DNA of 64,000 nucleotides from a virus. A model generated the notes under the pieces. The model had not been told where the DNA came from. It made no database searches and saw nothing but the letters and a program-made list of their open reading frames with translations. The position numbers and the translations under genes are program-made. Positions 43,461 to 51,028 of the stretch are shown piece after piece. Every line of letters starts with the position of its first letter. Position 1 is the first letter of the stretch. Location: the IMG/VR virus record IMGVR_UViG_3300034072_000926, positions 353,621 to 417,620 of that record; one strand, 5' to 3'.

Positions 43461-44666
43461 TTAAAAGGAAAATGCACAACCCAACTGCTCGAGGACTTCT
43501 TCGGCTTCATCGAAGTCCATGTCGAACTCGTCGACCAGAAGGAACAACGTGGGTTGCTTGCCCTGCAATTGTGCGCGGATCTTGTCCAGCTTGGTCGTCG
43601 GAGCAGCTACCTTAGGGGCCGGGGCAACCAAGCTCTTACGGGCTTCTACGATGCGCTGGACAGCTTCATCGCTAACAAAGGCACCGTGGACGCGCCGCAG
43701 GTTGCTGCCCTCCATGAGCAGCATGTCACCCTTGCCTAGGAGGTTCTCTGCACCTTCTTCGCCGATAATCGTCCGGCTGTCGAAATTGCTTGCAACTCGG
43801 AAGCTAATCCGAGTGGGGAGGTTCGCCTTGAGAACACCCGTCACAACGTCCACAGACGGCCGCTGAGTAGCCATAATAAGATGGATGCCCGCTGCTCGCG
43901 CTTTCTGTGCAATGCGCTGCACAAGCCCTTCAAGGGCTTTGCCGGCCATCGAGATCAGATCAGCAAATTCATCAATGACCACAACAATGTAGGGCAGCTT
44001 GTTGGCGTGCTTTTCATTGTAGTTCGCAATGTTGCGAACCTTTGCATCGCTGAGCAGTCGGTAACGATCCTCCATGGTCTGGACAATCTCACCCAGTGCC
44101 TCAATGGCTTCCTTGGGATCGGTAATCGTCGGGCGCAGCAAATGCGGGATGCCATCATATATGGACAGTTCCAGCATCTTCGGATCGATAAAGAGGAACT
44201 TGCATTCCTCTGCCGAAAACTTGGAAAGCAGGCTGAGGATCATGCTGTTCACGCCCACGCTCTTGCCCGATCCGGTGGTGCCCGCGACGAGCAAGTGGGG
44301 CATGGTAGCGAGGTCGCTCACGACGGCCTCCCCAGTGATTGCACGACCGAGGATGATGGGCAATGCCGCGTTGCTCTTCTGGAACTCCGGGGCAACCAAG
44401 AGGTCATCGAAGGAGATCATCTGGCGGTTCTCATTGGGAACCTCGACCGACATTGTGTTGCTTCCCTGCGTGGGAAGGATACGAATGCCCTGCACGCCAA
44501 TGCAGCGCGCAATATCGTTGGTCAGACCGATGACCTTATTGGAACGGACACCGCGCTCCAATTCGATTTCGTAGGTGGAAACCAGCGGGCCGCTCTTGAC
44601 CGAAACGACTTCGACTTTGAAGCCGAAATCTTCGAAAGCTTGTTCCAGTGCAACGGTGCGGTTCAT
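43461..44666 (-). CDS. FtsK/SpoIIIE-type DNA translocase motor (401 aa)
   Basis: ATG after AGGAGATCGAAG. Residues 20-110 match the FtsK alpha domain (GPLVSTYEIELERGV). Walker A GTTGSGKS is at 129-136 and Walker B YIVVVIDEFADLIS near 230. IHLIMATQRPSVDVVTG, PTRISFRVASNFDSRTI and LLGKGDMLL complete the beta domain. No membrane domain and no gamma (KOPS-reading) domain; an acidic tail replaces it. Predicted hexameric double-stranded DNA pump, perhaps for moving or segregating phage DNA. Confidence 0.93.
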   Translation of the reverse strand: MNRTVALEQAFEDFGFKVEVVSVKSGPLVSTYEIELERGVRSNKVIGLTNDIARCIGVQGIRILPTQGSNTMSVEVPNENRQMISFDDLLVAPEFQKSNAALPIILGRAITGEAVVSDLATMPHLLVAGTTGSGKSVGVNSMILSLLSKFSAEECKFLFIDPKMLELSIYDGIPHLLRPTITDPKEAIEALGEIVQTMEDRYRLLSDAKVRNIANYNEKHANKLPYIVVVIDEFADLISMAGKALEGLVQRIAQKARAAGIHLIMATQRPSVDVVTGVLKANLPTRISFRVASNFDSRTIIGEEGAENLLGKGDMLLMEGSNLRRVHGAFVSDEAVQRIVEARKSLVAPAPKVAAPTTKLDKIRAQLQGKQPTLFLLVDEFDMDFDEAEEVLEQLGCAFSF

Positions 44667-44691
44667 CTTCGATCTCCTGTTTGTTGTCCTC

Positions 44692-44719
44692 GTTTTAGCA
44701 GGAAACAGGTGAACGTCAA
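44692..44719 (-). promoter_or_regulatory. Promoter of the FtsK-type gene
   Basis: -35 TTGACG, extended -10 TGC-TAAAAC. Confidence 0.75.
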
Positions 44720-44723
44720 CCGA

Positions 44724-44873
44724 TTATTTGTTGGGATTCTCGATCACGCAGATCTTGTCGCCGTTCATCACGCAACCAATCTCTTTGAATTCCTGGGAGA
44801 CCGCATTGCCGACAAAGGACACGATAGTCATGATTGCCAGCGCGATGCCGACCCACATAAGACCCTTTTCCAT
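44724..44873 (-). CDS. Small membrane-anchored protein (49 aa)
   Basis: ATG 44873 after AAAGGAGGACACG. Membrane helix (GLMWVGIALAIMTIVSFVG), then a short tail with a Cys pair (GCVMNGDKICVIEN) likely disulfide-bonded outside the cytoplasm. Unknown. Confidence 0.75.
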   Translation of the reverse strand: MEKGLMWVGIALAIMTIVSFVGNAVSQEFKEIGCVMNGDKICVIENPNK

Positions 44874-44900
44874 CGTGTCCTCCTTTCCTTGACTCTTGCG

Positions 44901-44928
44901 AGCTTAACACAGGAACGACACTTGTCAA
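44901..44928 (-). promoter_or_regulatory. Promoter for 44724-44873
   Basis: -35 TTGACA, extended -10 TGT-TAAGCT; CTTGAC/GTCAAG arms. Confidence 0.75.
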
Positions 44929-44929
44929 G

Positions 44930-45286
44930 TCAGTCCTCGGATGCATCTCCAAAATACTGATCCTCGATGCTCTGGTTAGCATCTTTGCAGTAGAGACGCC
45001 GGGCTTTAGCCATCTGTTCCCACGCGGGCCAGGTCAGACTAAGCTCAAGGAAATCGCCTAGTCCGTCTTTATCCGTTGTGCTTCGAGTCATAATGTGATG
45101 CTCGTCACACTCGATGACCTTCATGTCGTGATTAGGACCAGAGAAGCCGGCCTCACGCCATAGCTGACCAACAGCTGGCTCAACCTCAGGTGCCCGATGC
45201 CATTGCCACAAGCGGATCGGTACGCGCCAGAACTTCCATGCCATCCCGGCTCCGGCTACAATTGCACCTGTGGAAATCAGAGGCAT
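44930..45286 (-). CDS. Hypothetical protein with N-terminal anchor (118 aa)
   Basis: TAATG-coupled. Weakly hydrophobic N-terminus (LISTGAIVAGAGMAWKFW) then an acidic soluble domain (HDMKVIECDEHHIMTR). Last gene of the NadE unit. Unknown. Confidence 0.75.
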   Translation of the reverse strand: MPLISTGAIVAGAGMAWKFWRVPIRLWQWHRAPEVEPAVGQLWREAGFSGPNHDMKVIECDEHHIMTRSTTDKDGLGDFLELSLTWPAWEQMAKARRLYCKDANQSIEDQYFGDASED

Positions 45287-45450
45287 TAGTCGATGATGTC
45301 ACAGCCGTGGATCAGACCGACAATAATCAGTGCGACCAACGTCGGCATTGCGACCCAGAGCCATGCAAAGTCCGGAATGACTGCGAACTTGAGGATCATG
45401 AGGACGAACGAAATGAACAGTCCAGCAACAAAGATAAAGAGTTCACCCAT
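45286..45450 (-). CDS. Two-pass membrane protein (54 aa)
   Basis: ATG 45450 overlapping the upstream TAA. Two hydrophobic helices (FIFVAGLFISFVLMIL; LVALIIVGLIHG). Part of the NadE unit. Unknown. Confidence 0.75.
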   Translation of the reverse strand: MGELFIFVAGLFISFVLMILKFAVIPDFAWLWVAMPTLVALIIVGLIHGCDIID

Positions 45451-46235
45451 TAGTTAACCTTTTCGAATACGATATCTGTGCGGATGATGATCTTCTCGCT
45501 GTTCCAAGGCTTTTCAACAGCCTTGACATACGGAGCGCCATCATGGAGTAGTCGATGATCGAACAGCAAGGCTGATCCGGCCATCGGCTTGTTAGAGAAC
45601 AGGACTTCATCATCGTTGCCGACGCGGTCCCAATCACTGAAATCCATGTCGGACATTGCGAATCCGGCCTGTGGATCTTTGAGGAAACGAGTAGCACCAC
45701 TTTCGTTGCTCGTCAAGTAAATCACAAGACTCATCAGCGTTCGCTGGGTTTCCGTCTTCGCATAGGTGCCATCGTAATGGGCGACCAAGAGGCTTTCGTC
45801 CTCATAGCGAATGAAGCGCATCAACGGGTTAACGCCGATGGGACGCCATAGTTCGTGACCATCATGGTCAGTCGGCGTGAACGGATTGCAGACTCGAACC
45901 TCCGGCAACAGTGGCTTTATCCGGCGCCACAGAACATCTGCGAGTCCCTCGTTGTAGTTGGACAGCCGATAGTTGCCGATTTTGTCGTAGAGCTTGTTTG
46001 CGTAGCCGTCCGTGCCAACGGCCTGCCAAGCATTCTGTCGCAGACCTTGGAGCAGGACGCTGATGATGCCGGCTGGAATGAGATTGTCGATGGTGATTGC
46101 CTCGTGACCATCGCCGATGTCATGTGTCTCGTGCCTCCAGATCGGAGCGCAGAGATAGTTGCCGCCGAAATGACTACCCGAAATGATCTTGTTCGAATAG
46201 TCTGAATATTCGAAGGAGTTGACGAAGCCGCTCAT
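45450..46235 (-). CDS. 2-oxoglutarate/Fe(II)-dependent oxygenase (261 aa)
   Basis: Start ATG 46235 (ATGA overlap). Iron ligands: HYDGTY (H-x-D) about residue 155 and distal His in LLHDGAPY about 234, with IIIRTDIVF supplying the 2-oxoglutarate-binding Arg. Closest in style to prolyl-4-hydroxylase/PKHD-like enzymes. Such enzymes hydroxylate protein or nucleic-acid side chains; substrate unknown. Lies in one unit with NadE. Confidence 0.85.
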   Translation of the reverse strand: MSGFVNSFEYSDYSNKIISGSHFGGNYLCAPIWRHETHDIGDGHEAITIDNLIPAGIISVLLQGLRQNAWQAVGTDGYANKLYDKIGNYRLSNYNEGLADVLWRRIKPLLPEVRVCNPFTPTDHDGHELWRPIGVNPLMRFIRYEDESLLVAHYDGTYAKTETQRTLMSLVIYLTSNESGATRFLKDPQAGFAMSDMDFSDWDRVGNDDEVLFSNKPMAGSALLFDHRLLHDGAPYVKAVEKPWNSEKIIIRTDIVFEKVN

Positions 46236-46408
46236 CGGTCGCTCAGTTTCCCGATCGGACTCGTCATACCACAGAGGCGGAGCCATCCTGCATGATTGCG
46301 TCGACGTTCTGCATCCTGGGCTTCCAGCTGCTCGCGCTTTTTCTCTGCCCAGTAGCGATCGTTCTCCGTGAGGTCCAGCCCACGCCGGCCGTCATTGTGG
46401 TAGGTCAT
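46232..46408 (-). CDS. Small basic protein (58 aa)
   Basis: ATG 46408, ATGA-coupled after GGAGGCCCGCAG. Charged helix (YWAEKKREQLEAQDAERRR). Between NadE and the oxygenase. Unknown. Confidence 0.7.
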   Translation of the reverse strand: MTYHNDGRRGLDLTENDRYWAEKKREQLEAQDAERRRNHAGWLRLCGMTSPIGKLSDR

Positions 46409-47412
46409 TCTGCGGGCCTCCATGCTGGATTGTCCCAACCATCTTTAACACCACTTTGGAGAATGTCAAGATGGACTGCGGGCGACCGGCCCAGATATTT
46501 GTGGGCATTGTAGCGGTGCATCCGCTCCAGATTGTCGCGATATTCGTCATATTGCGCACGATCCTCAGCGGTGCCATAATCGGAGACCATGCCGTCCACA
46601 AATGCAGCGCACAGGTCGCTCCACTTGGTATGCGTGAAGATCTCCACGAAATCGTAGGGCGCACCGAAGACGACCTCATCCGTGGTCGCGTCGAACATGT
46701 CGCCTGTTGGTGCGCGAGTGAGAACCTCTTCCGGAACCCCGAGGAAACGACCGACCTCGTAGACTTCCGATTTGAACAGGTCGCTGATCAGCTGGAGATC
46801 GACCATGCCGTCAGAAGCTTTGCCGAAATAGCCGAGGTAGCCACCCTCGCTGAGATTGGTCGTGCCGATGACCAGACCGGGCATTCCCTGTGCTGCGAGA
46901 ACGCTGGTCACATAATAGTAGACTGGAGTCCGAGCGTAGCTGGTGATCTGACCACGACACCAGTCCGCTTTGTCCTCATTGGGTGCACCGAGACCGCTGA
47001 ACAGTTCCACGTCCTGTATGATCTGCTTTGTGATCAGACTCATGTTGATTTCGTAGAACTTAACACCGAACGTCCGGCAGACCTGCTCCGCGAGATTAGC
47101 TGCGTCGTCCTGTCCCGTTACGCCGTGATTCTCACGATCTGGCAGGGTGATGGCAACAATACGTTCGATCGGACTGTCCTCTGCCCGGCTGGCCATTTCG
47201 ACCAGACCCAGGACCACCGCACTGTCGATGCCACCGGAGATCGCAACCACTGCGCTCTTGAGGCCGGCTTGTCGGTAATAGGCGTTGAGCAGCTTGATCT
47301 TTTCCTCGACCACCGTCTCAACATTGAACCCACGTTCCTGTCGGACATGAGCGAGAGCCTGTCGGAGCGGCGCACTGAGGACCATGTTGGTCGAGTGGTT
47401 GCGGATTTCCAT
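46405..47412 (-). CDS. nadE: Ammonia-dependent NAD synthetase
   Basis: 335 residues. ATP-pyrophosphatase P-loop SGGIDSA at 59-65; GTTNLSEGGYLGYFGKASDG and LFKSEVYEVGRFLGVP match the substrate and ATP regions of NadE. No N-terminal glutaminase domain, so NH3 is the likely donor. Converts nicotinate adenine dinucleotide to NAD at the expense of ATP. With the adenylyltransferase at 32.7 kb it would complete NaMN to NAD. ATG after AAGGGGCAACCAGC. Confidence 0.95.
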   Translation of the reverse strand: MEIRNHSTNMVLSAPLRQALAHVRQERGFNVETVVEEKIKLLNAYYRQAGLKSAVVAISGGIDSAVVLGLVEMASRAEDSPIERIVAITLPDRENHGVTGQDDAANLAEQVCRTFGVKFYEINMSLITKQIIQDVELFSGLGAPNEDKADWCRGQITSYARTPVYYYVTSVLAAQGMPGLVIGTTNLSEGGYLGYFGKASDGMVDLQLISDLFKSEVYEVGRFLGVPEEVLTRAPTGDMFDATTDEVVFGAPYDFVEIFTHTKWSDLCAAFVDGMVSDYGTAEDRAQYDEYRDNLERMHRYNAHKYLGRSPAVHLDILQSGVKDGWDNPAWRPAE

Positions 47413-47424
47413 GCTGGTTGCCCC

Positions 47425-47598
47425 TTACTTGCTCTCGTAGCGACGGATTGCAGCTTCGGCGCGGGCTTTGCTAACATAGCCCCAACCGTTGTTGGCCGGG
47501 CTGTTGAAGCCGGAAAAACCACACCGGATATACCAGCGACCGTGCTTTTCCTCGACCGCATCTGCTTCATTAGCGCGGGTAATGTGGTTGTAAAACAT
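47425..47598 (-). CDS. Small protein upstream of nadE (57 aa)
   Basis: ATG 47598 after AGGAGATCGAGC. WYIRCGFSGFNSPANNGWGY and KARAEAAIRRYESK; looks like a small alpha/beta domain. Leads the six-gene NAD/oxygenase unit. Unknown. Confidence 0.8.
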   Translation of the reverse strand: MFYNHITRANEADAVEEKHGRWYIRCGFSGFNSPANNGWGYVSKARAEAAIRRYESK

Positions 47599-47605
47599 GC
47601 TCGAT

Positions 47606-47649
47606 CTCCTGTTTGCTTCTGTTGTTTTCACACTAGCAGCAAACAGGAG
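47606..47649 (-). repeat. Perfect 11-bp inverted repeat spanning promoter and leader
   Basis: CTCCTGTTTGC (47606-47616) and GCAAACAGGAG (47639-47649). Confidence 0.85.
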
Positions 47650-47657
47650 GGAGTCAA
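47630..47657 (-). promoter_or_regulatory. Promoter of the nadE unit (44930-47598)
   Basis: -35 TTGACT, extended -10 TGC-TAGTGT. Confidence 0.8.
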
Positions 47658-47662
47658 CCTGT

Positions 47663-48025
47663 TTATTCGGAACACCAGCTTATTAACATCAAAGTCTTAA
47701 TTTGCTTCAAATGCTCTTTCGTTACCTTAATTTCTGGCGCATAATGATTCCAGCCGTCACCGCCAACGCCGCCGACACCTCCGCCAATCCGCACCATCGA
47801 TCGATCTCCTAGCATCTTTAGCAAATCGATGTCATTAACCACCCCTAAAGTATTGCTTTCGAAATTATTTCCTTTGCTCTCATATTTTACGGGAATCACG
47901 CTGCTAACCAATAAACGTCGGTTATTGCTATATCTGATCGATATACCGTAATGGTCACGCAGCAGCTTGTTAATAACCCGGAGACCGGCATTATCAATAA
48001 TTCGGGCTTCAATGCGCTTATCCAT
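47663..48025 (-). CDS. Hypothetical protein (120 aa)
   Basis: ATG after GGAGATCGAAAA. Contains a Gly-rich loop VRIGGGVGGVGGDGW near residue 80-94. Basic N-terminal half. Unknown. Confidence 0.85.
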   Translation of the reverse strand: MDKRIEARIIDNAGLRVINKLLRDHYGISIRYSNNRRLLVSSVIPVKYESKGNNFESNTLGVVNDIDLLKMLGDRSMVRIGGGVGGVGGDGWNHYAPEIKVTKEHLKQIKTLMLISWCSE

Positions 48026-48062
48026 TTTTCGATCTCCAGTTTGCTTTATTGCCTATAAAAAG

Positions 48063-48090
48063 ACAATAGCACAAACTGGATTTCGTGCAA
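48063..48090 (-). promoter_or_regulatory. Promoter for 47663-48025
   Basis: -35 TTGCAC, extended -10 TGC-TATTGT. Confidence 0.65.
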
Positions 48091-48135
48091 CCAAAAAGTC
48101 ACCAAAACTCAATAAAAACGGAAAGATTTTGATGT

Positions 48136-48900
48136 TTATCGGGAGCCTGAGAGCTTCATCATGAGCGCCGTGTCCTTCAGGGTCATGGGCATTTTCATGA
48201 TCTTCTGGGTCGAGTTTTCCTCAAGCGGAATGCGGAGCATTTCGCCATCACCACAAGCTTCAACCAATACCCGGATCTCATCCGCGTAACCCTTGACTAC
48301 ACCTACATCGAGACCCTCGCCATAGAGCTTCGCAACGACCACAAGGTCGCCAATGTTGACTTCCTGATCGAGTCGATCAAAGAACGTCAATGGACGAACG
48401 TCCTCATTGAATGCGTAGACTTCACCACCCTGGTAATCGATCAGGATGGAAACAGAATCGTCCACACCACTAGCCATATAGCCGGGATAGATCGTGCCGT
48501 CCATCATGCGAATCGGAGTAGATCCTGAAAAGGAATACCACCGCAAATAGCGAGGCGCACGAGTATAAGCGTATTTCTTAGACTTGTTATAGGTTTCCCA
48601 CGAGGAAAGGTGATAGTTGGTATTTTGAATGGTGACTTCGTTGACCAAGAAACGCCAACCAGTATGGTCTTTGTCATTTGTCGTGGCACGGAATATCGAA
48701 CCCTTGTTGATCCCCCGATTGAGTTTCAGCCACACAAAGGGCTTCTTAACCTCTGCGATAAGGAGATCGATATTTGCTTCGCGCTCGGCCAGCTTCTTCA
48801 GATCACCCGCAGTAAGGGGATTATTGTTTGATAACGTGGAGGGGATAACGTCGTCATCGAAAGCGAATACGCTAGTGGATTTGAGCTTGATTTCTTTCAT
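48136..48900 (-). CDS. Paralogous family member C (254 aa)
   Basis: Start MKEIKLK at 48900; an upstream ATG at 48936 lies in the promoter. Motifs as in 12157 and 21114: LNRGINKGSIFRATT near 60-75, LIDYQGGEVYAFN near 165, DQEVNIGDLVVVAK near 190. No Shine-Dalgarno: CCCACCTAT precedes ATG and the -10 ends 9 nt before it, so the mRNA is predicted leaderless. Function unknown. Confidence 0.85.
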   Translation of the reverse strand: MKEIKLKSTSVFAFDDDVIPSTLSNNNPLTAGDLKKLAEREANIDLLIAEVKKPFVWLKLNRGINKGSIFRATTNDKDHTGWRFLVNEVTIQNTNYHLSSWETYNKSKKYAYTRAPRYLRWYSFSGSTPIRMMDGTIYPGYMASGVDDSVSILIDYQGGEVYAFNEDVRPLTFFDRLDQEVNIGDLVVVAKLYGEGLDVGVVKGYADEIRVLVEACGDGEMLRIPLEENSTQKIMKMPMTLKDTALMMKLSGSR

Positions 48901-48931
48901 ATAGGTGGGATAATAGGCTACCCCACCTATA
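48900..48931 (-). repeat. 10-bp inverted repeat around a leaderless promoter
   Basis: TATAGGTGGG (48900-48909) and CCCACCTATA (48922-48931) pair exactly around the -10 TATTAT. Confidence 0.85.
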
Positions 48932-48936
48932 GTCAA
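48910..48936 (-). promoter_or_regulatory. Promoter of paralogue C, leaderless class
   Basis: -35 TTGACT, 15-bp spacer, -10 TATTAT. Confidence 0.7.
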
Positions 48937-48944
48937 TATTCACA

Positions 48945-49613
48945 TCATTTGGGTTCGAGACGGAAGTCCGGATCGCCAAATTCGTTGTAGAAATGAATGC
49001 CCCAGGTATCCAGCTCACTCTCAGGAATGAGCTCAAATGACTTCTTAGAGTCAACATAGCGATGATAGGAAGGACGACCATCGGCATTAAAGTCAGTGCG
49101 CTTCTTAAACGCTATCCGACTGATTTCTGTATTGGCTCTTGCCTTTCGAGCCTCGAGGATCCGTGCCTTTGCCGGTTCAAGATCAGTTCCTGGTTCGACA
49201 TAGAATCCATAATGAAGACCCTCTCGACAACCCTCCGGTTGCCAATAGACCATTTCATATTTAGGAGGCCAAGGCAATCCCGCTTCTAACCTTTCAGCCT
49301 TCATCTTCGCAACTTCAAGGTGTCGCTCGACACGATGCTCAGGAAGCTGGAAGTTATATCGTTTGGCAACCTTGATAGCTGCGCCATAGTTGGCGTAACT
49401 TCCAAAGGAGGTCACGGACATAGCCTCGTTGACTTCCCGGTCCTCTTGGCTGATCCCGTGTGGGTCGACTTTCGCTCGATGCGCGTAATATTCTGGCCAG
49501 GTCATCGGTGGCAGCTTTTCGGGCTGCGACTTCGCGAGCGATTCGTTCTCGCCCTTTGATGGTTTTGGCTTTGCGGGCTTTCCGCTTGAGTCGTTCGGGT
49601 TCTCTTTCGTCAT
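48945..49613 (-). CDS. Hypothetical protein (222 aa), long overlap with upstream gene
   Basis: ATG 49613 with a weak ribosome site (AATGGT). Lys/Pro/Ser-rich N-terminus (SGKPAKPKPSKGENES), then a helical domain and a charged C-terminus. The first 260 bp overlap 49354-49947 in another frame. ATG 49505 (MTWPEYYAHRAKV) is an alternative that shortens the overlap. Unknown. Confidence 0.7.
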   Translation of the reverse strand: MTKENPNDSSGKPAKPKPSKGENESLAKSQPEKLPPMTWPEYYAHRAKVDPHGISQEDREVNEAMSVTSFGSYANYGAAIKVAKRYNFQLPEHRVERHLEVAKMKAERLEAGLPWPPKYEMVYWQPEGCREGLHYGFYVEPGTDLEPAKARILEARKARANTEISRIAFKKRTDFNADGRPSYHRYVDSKKSFELIPESELDTWGIHFYNEFGDPDFRLEPK

Positions 49614-49947
49614 ACCATTTCATAACTTTTGGGTTAATATCTGTCAAGCCGAGATACTTGCGAGCCCGGCCATCCTTCTCGATCGCTGACTCTAGGAACT
49701 CAAGAGGCATGACTGTGAAGAAGAATCTCTTGTCCGAGTTGTAGAACGCGAGAACTTTACCCTTAGACGTATCAAGAAGCCACCATGTCTTAGTCAGCGA
49801 TTTACGTCCAATGAATCCCTTCCCACTTGTTATGAGGTCCGGTAGGGCTTTCCATTCTTCATGAGAGATTACAAAATTATATCGCTGGAAGATTCGTTCG
49901 TTAAAATGCCGCCATGCTGATTTAGAGGTCCATCCTTTACCGGGCAT
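49354..49947 (-). CDS. Hypothetical protein (197 aa)
   Basis: ATG 49947 chosen after GAGTGGGGTT; TTG 49977 would overlap more. N-terminal two-thirds natural alpha/beta (FNERIFQRYNFVISHEEW; FFFTVMPLEFLESAIEKDG). The last 60 residues are Arg-rich where the two frames overlap. Unknown. Confidence 0.75.
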   Translation of the reverse strand: MPGKGWTSKSAWRHFNERIFQRYNFVISHEEWKALPDLITSGKGFIGRKSLTKTWWLLDTSKGKVLAFYNSDKRFFFTVMPLEFLESAIEKDGRARKYLGLTDINPKVMKWYDEREPERLKRKARKAKTIKGRERIAREVAARKAATDDLARILRASSESRPTRDQPRGPGSQRGYVRDLLWKLRQLWRSYQGCQTI

Positions 49948-50338
49948 AACCCCACTCATCATAAGAGTTTGCTTCAACGCAGGAACGATCCTGATCGAGT
50001 TGCCATCCCTTTACGGGGAGAATGAAGCCATAGTGGGGAGAAGCTGTTCGATCGTCAATTCGATAACGAGTAGCATTGGAAGGAAAGAAGTCCCAGAACT
50101 TCAAGGATCGCTCTTCGCCGTGGAACCGACAGATCAAATCGGCCAACATGAGGAAGCTGCGGGCATTTTGCCCCGAGACGCCCCTGTGACGCTCTCTGAG
50201 CTGATACGCATAGTCTGCGTAGGGCGTGGGCGCCCGACCGATCATTGCGTTCTTATAGGCCGTCTCTGCTGCTTCGAAGGATGGCGAATCCCATCCACTC
50301 CGAGGCATTGCATCTTCTATGTATTTTTGCGAAGTCAT
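49937..50338 (-). CDS. Hypothetical protein (133 aa)
   Basis: ATG after TTGAGGACTGC, ATGA-coupled. Aromatic-rich (RSLKFWDFFPSNATRYRID; HYGFILPVKGWQLDQD). Unknown. Confidence 0.8.
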   Translation of the reverse strand: MTSQKYIEDAMPRSGWDSPSFEAAETAYKNAMIGRAPTPYADYAYQLRERHRGVSGQNARSFLMLADLICRFHGEERSLKFWDFFPSNATRYRIDDRTASPHYGFILPVKGWQLDQDRSCVEANSYDEWGYAR

Positions 50339-50415
50339 GCAGTCCTCAAGTCTGGTATCACAACTCCATATAGGACAAATACACCAAGGACAAGAGTAAG
50401 AATAGACCCAATCAT
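50335..50415 (-). CDS. Micro membrane protein (26 aa)
   Basis: ATG 50415 after TAGGAGTTCGGT. One hydrophobic helix (SILTLVLGVFVLYGVVI) and a short tail, overlapping the next start (ATGA). Its promoter is unclear. Confidence 0.6.
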   Translation of the reverse strand: MIGSILTLVLGVFVLYGVVIPDLRTA

Positions 50416-50429
50416 ACCGAACTCCTAAA

Positions 50430-50458
50430 GTGACAAATTACCACCTATCCTGTAAACT
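50430..50458 (+). promoter_or_regulatory. Plus-strand promoter of the exonuclease gene
   Basis: -35 GTGACA, 17-bp spacer, -10 TAAACT preceded by TG; 6 nt (GGCAGG) to ATG. Confidence 0.6.
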
Positions 50459-50464
50459 GGCAGG

Positions 50465-51028
50465 ATGTCTAAGTGGGAATATGTTCTGTTCGATCTGGAG
50501 TGCAACGGGTTCAAGCCAGATAAGATTTGGGTCATCTGTATGATTGACCTAATCACCCGTGAGCGCAAGAGCTTCGTTGGTATGGAAGCCATAGCAGAAG
50601 CTATCATGATCTTGCAAGACGCAAAGTTACTCGTCGGCCACAATATCAAGACCTTCGACGTTAGGGTGATTGAGAAGATCATGGAGGGCGCAGTGTCGTT
50701 TGACCGCGATCGTGTTCTCGATACACTCTATTTGAGCAAGGCGCTTGTGAAGATGGACAATCATCGCCTCGAGGCATGGGGCGAGATCCTAGGCGTGCCA
50801 AAACTTGATACGCCGTTTGGATGGTTCAAGTTTGATCCACGTATGGTTCCCTATTGCGAACGCGACGTGGATCTAAACCTTGAGGTGTTCTTGGCTCTTT
50901 GGGCCCTAATGGAACAGAGACACGGTCAGAAAATACCACCTAAGTGGAAGATGTTGACCGAGTTTAAGGAATCAGTTGCGGCTCATCAATCCCAAGCCGC
51001 CGGAGATCTTGCCGTCCTTAAGGGTTAA
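50465..51028 (+). CDS. DEDDy 3'-5' exonuclease, T7 polymerase-like (187 aa)
   Basis: Exo I VLFDLECNG (Asp10, Glu12), Exo II LLVGHNIKTFDV, and Exo III YCERDVDLN (Y-x3-D) give the full DEDDy set. VLDTLYLSKALV and HRLEAWGEILGVPKLD closely follow the proofreading domain of T7-type DNA polymerase I. No polymerase domain follows, so it is a stand-alone nuclease for DNA repair, processing or host DNA breakdown. Plus strand, predicted nearly leaderless; 3' end overlaps 50972 convergently. Confidence 0.88.
   Translation: MSKWEYVLFDLECNGFKPDKIWVICMIDLITRERKSFVGMEAIAEAIMILQDAKLLVGHNIKTFDVRVIEKIMEGAVSFDRDRVLDTLYLSKALVKMDNHRLEAWGEILGVPKLDTPFGWFKFDPRMVPYCERDVDLNLEVFLALWALMEQRHGQKIPPKWKMLTEFKESVAAHQSQAAGDLAVLKG

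Noticed and set aside
43881-44960. 359-codon plus-strand frame
   Set aside because: Antisense to the FtsK-type gene, which has all motor motifs.
46456-47700. 414-codon plus-strand frame
   Set aside because: Shadow of nadE; no ribosome site and atypical composition.
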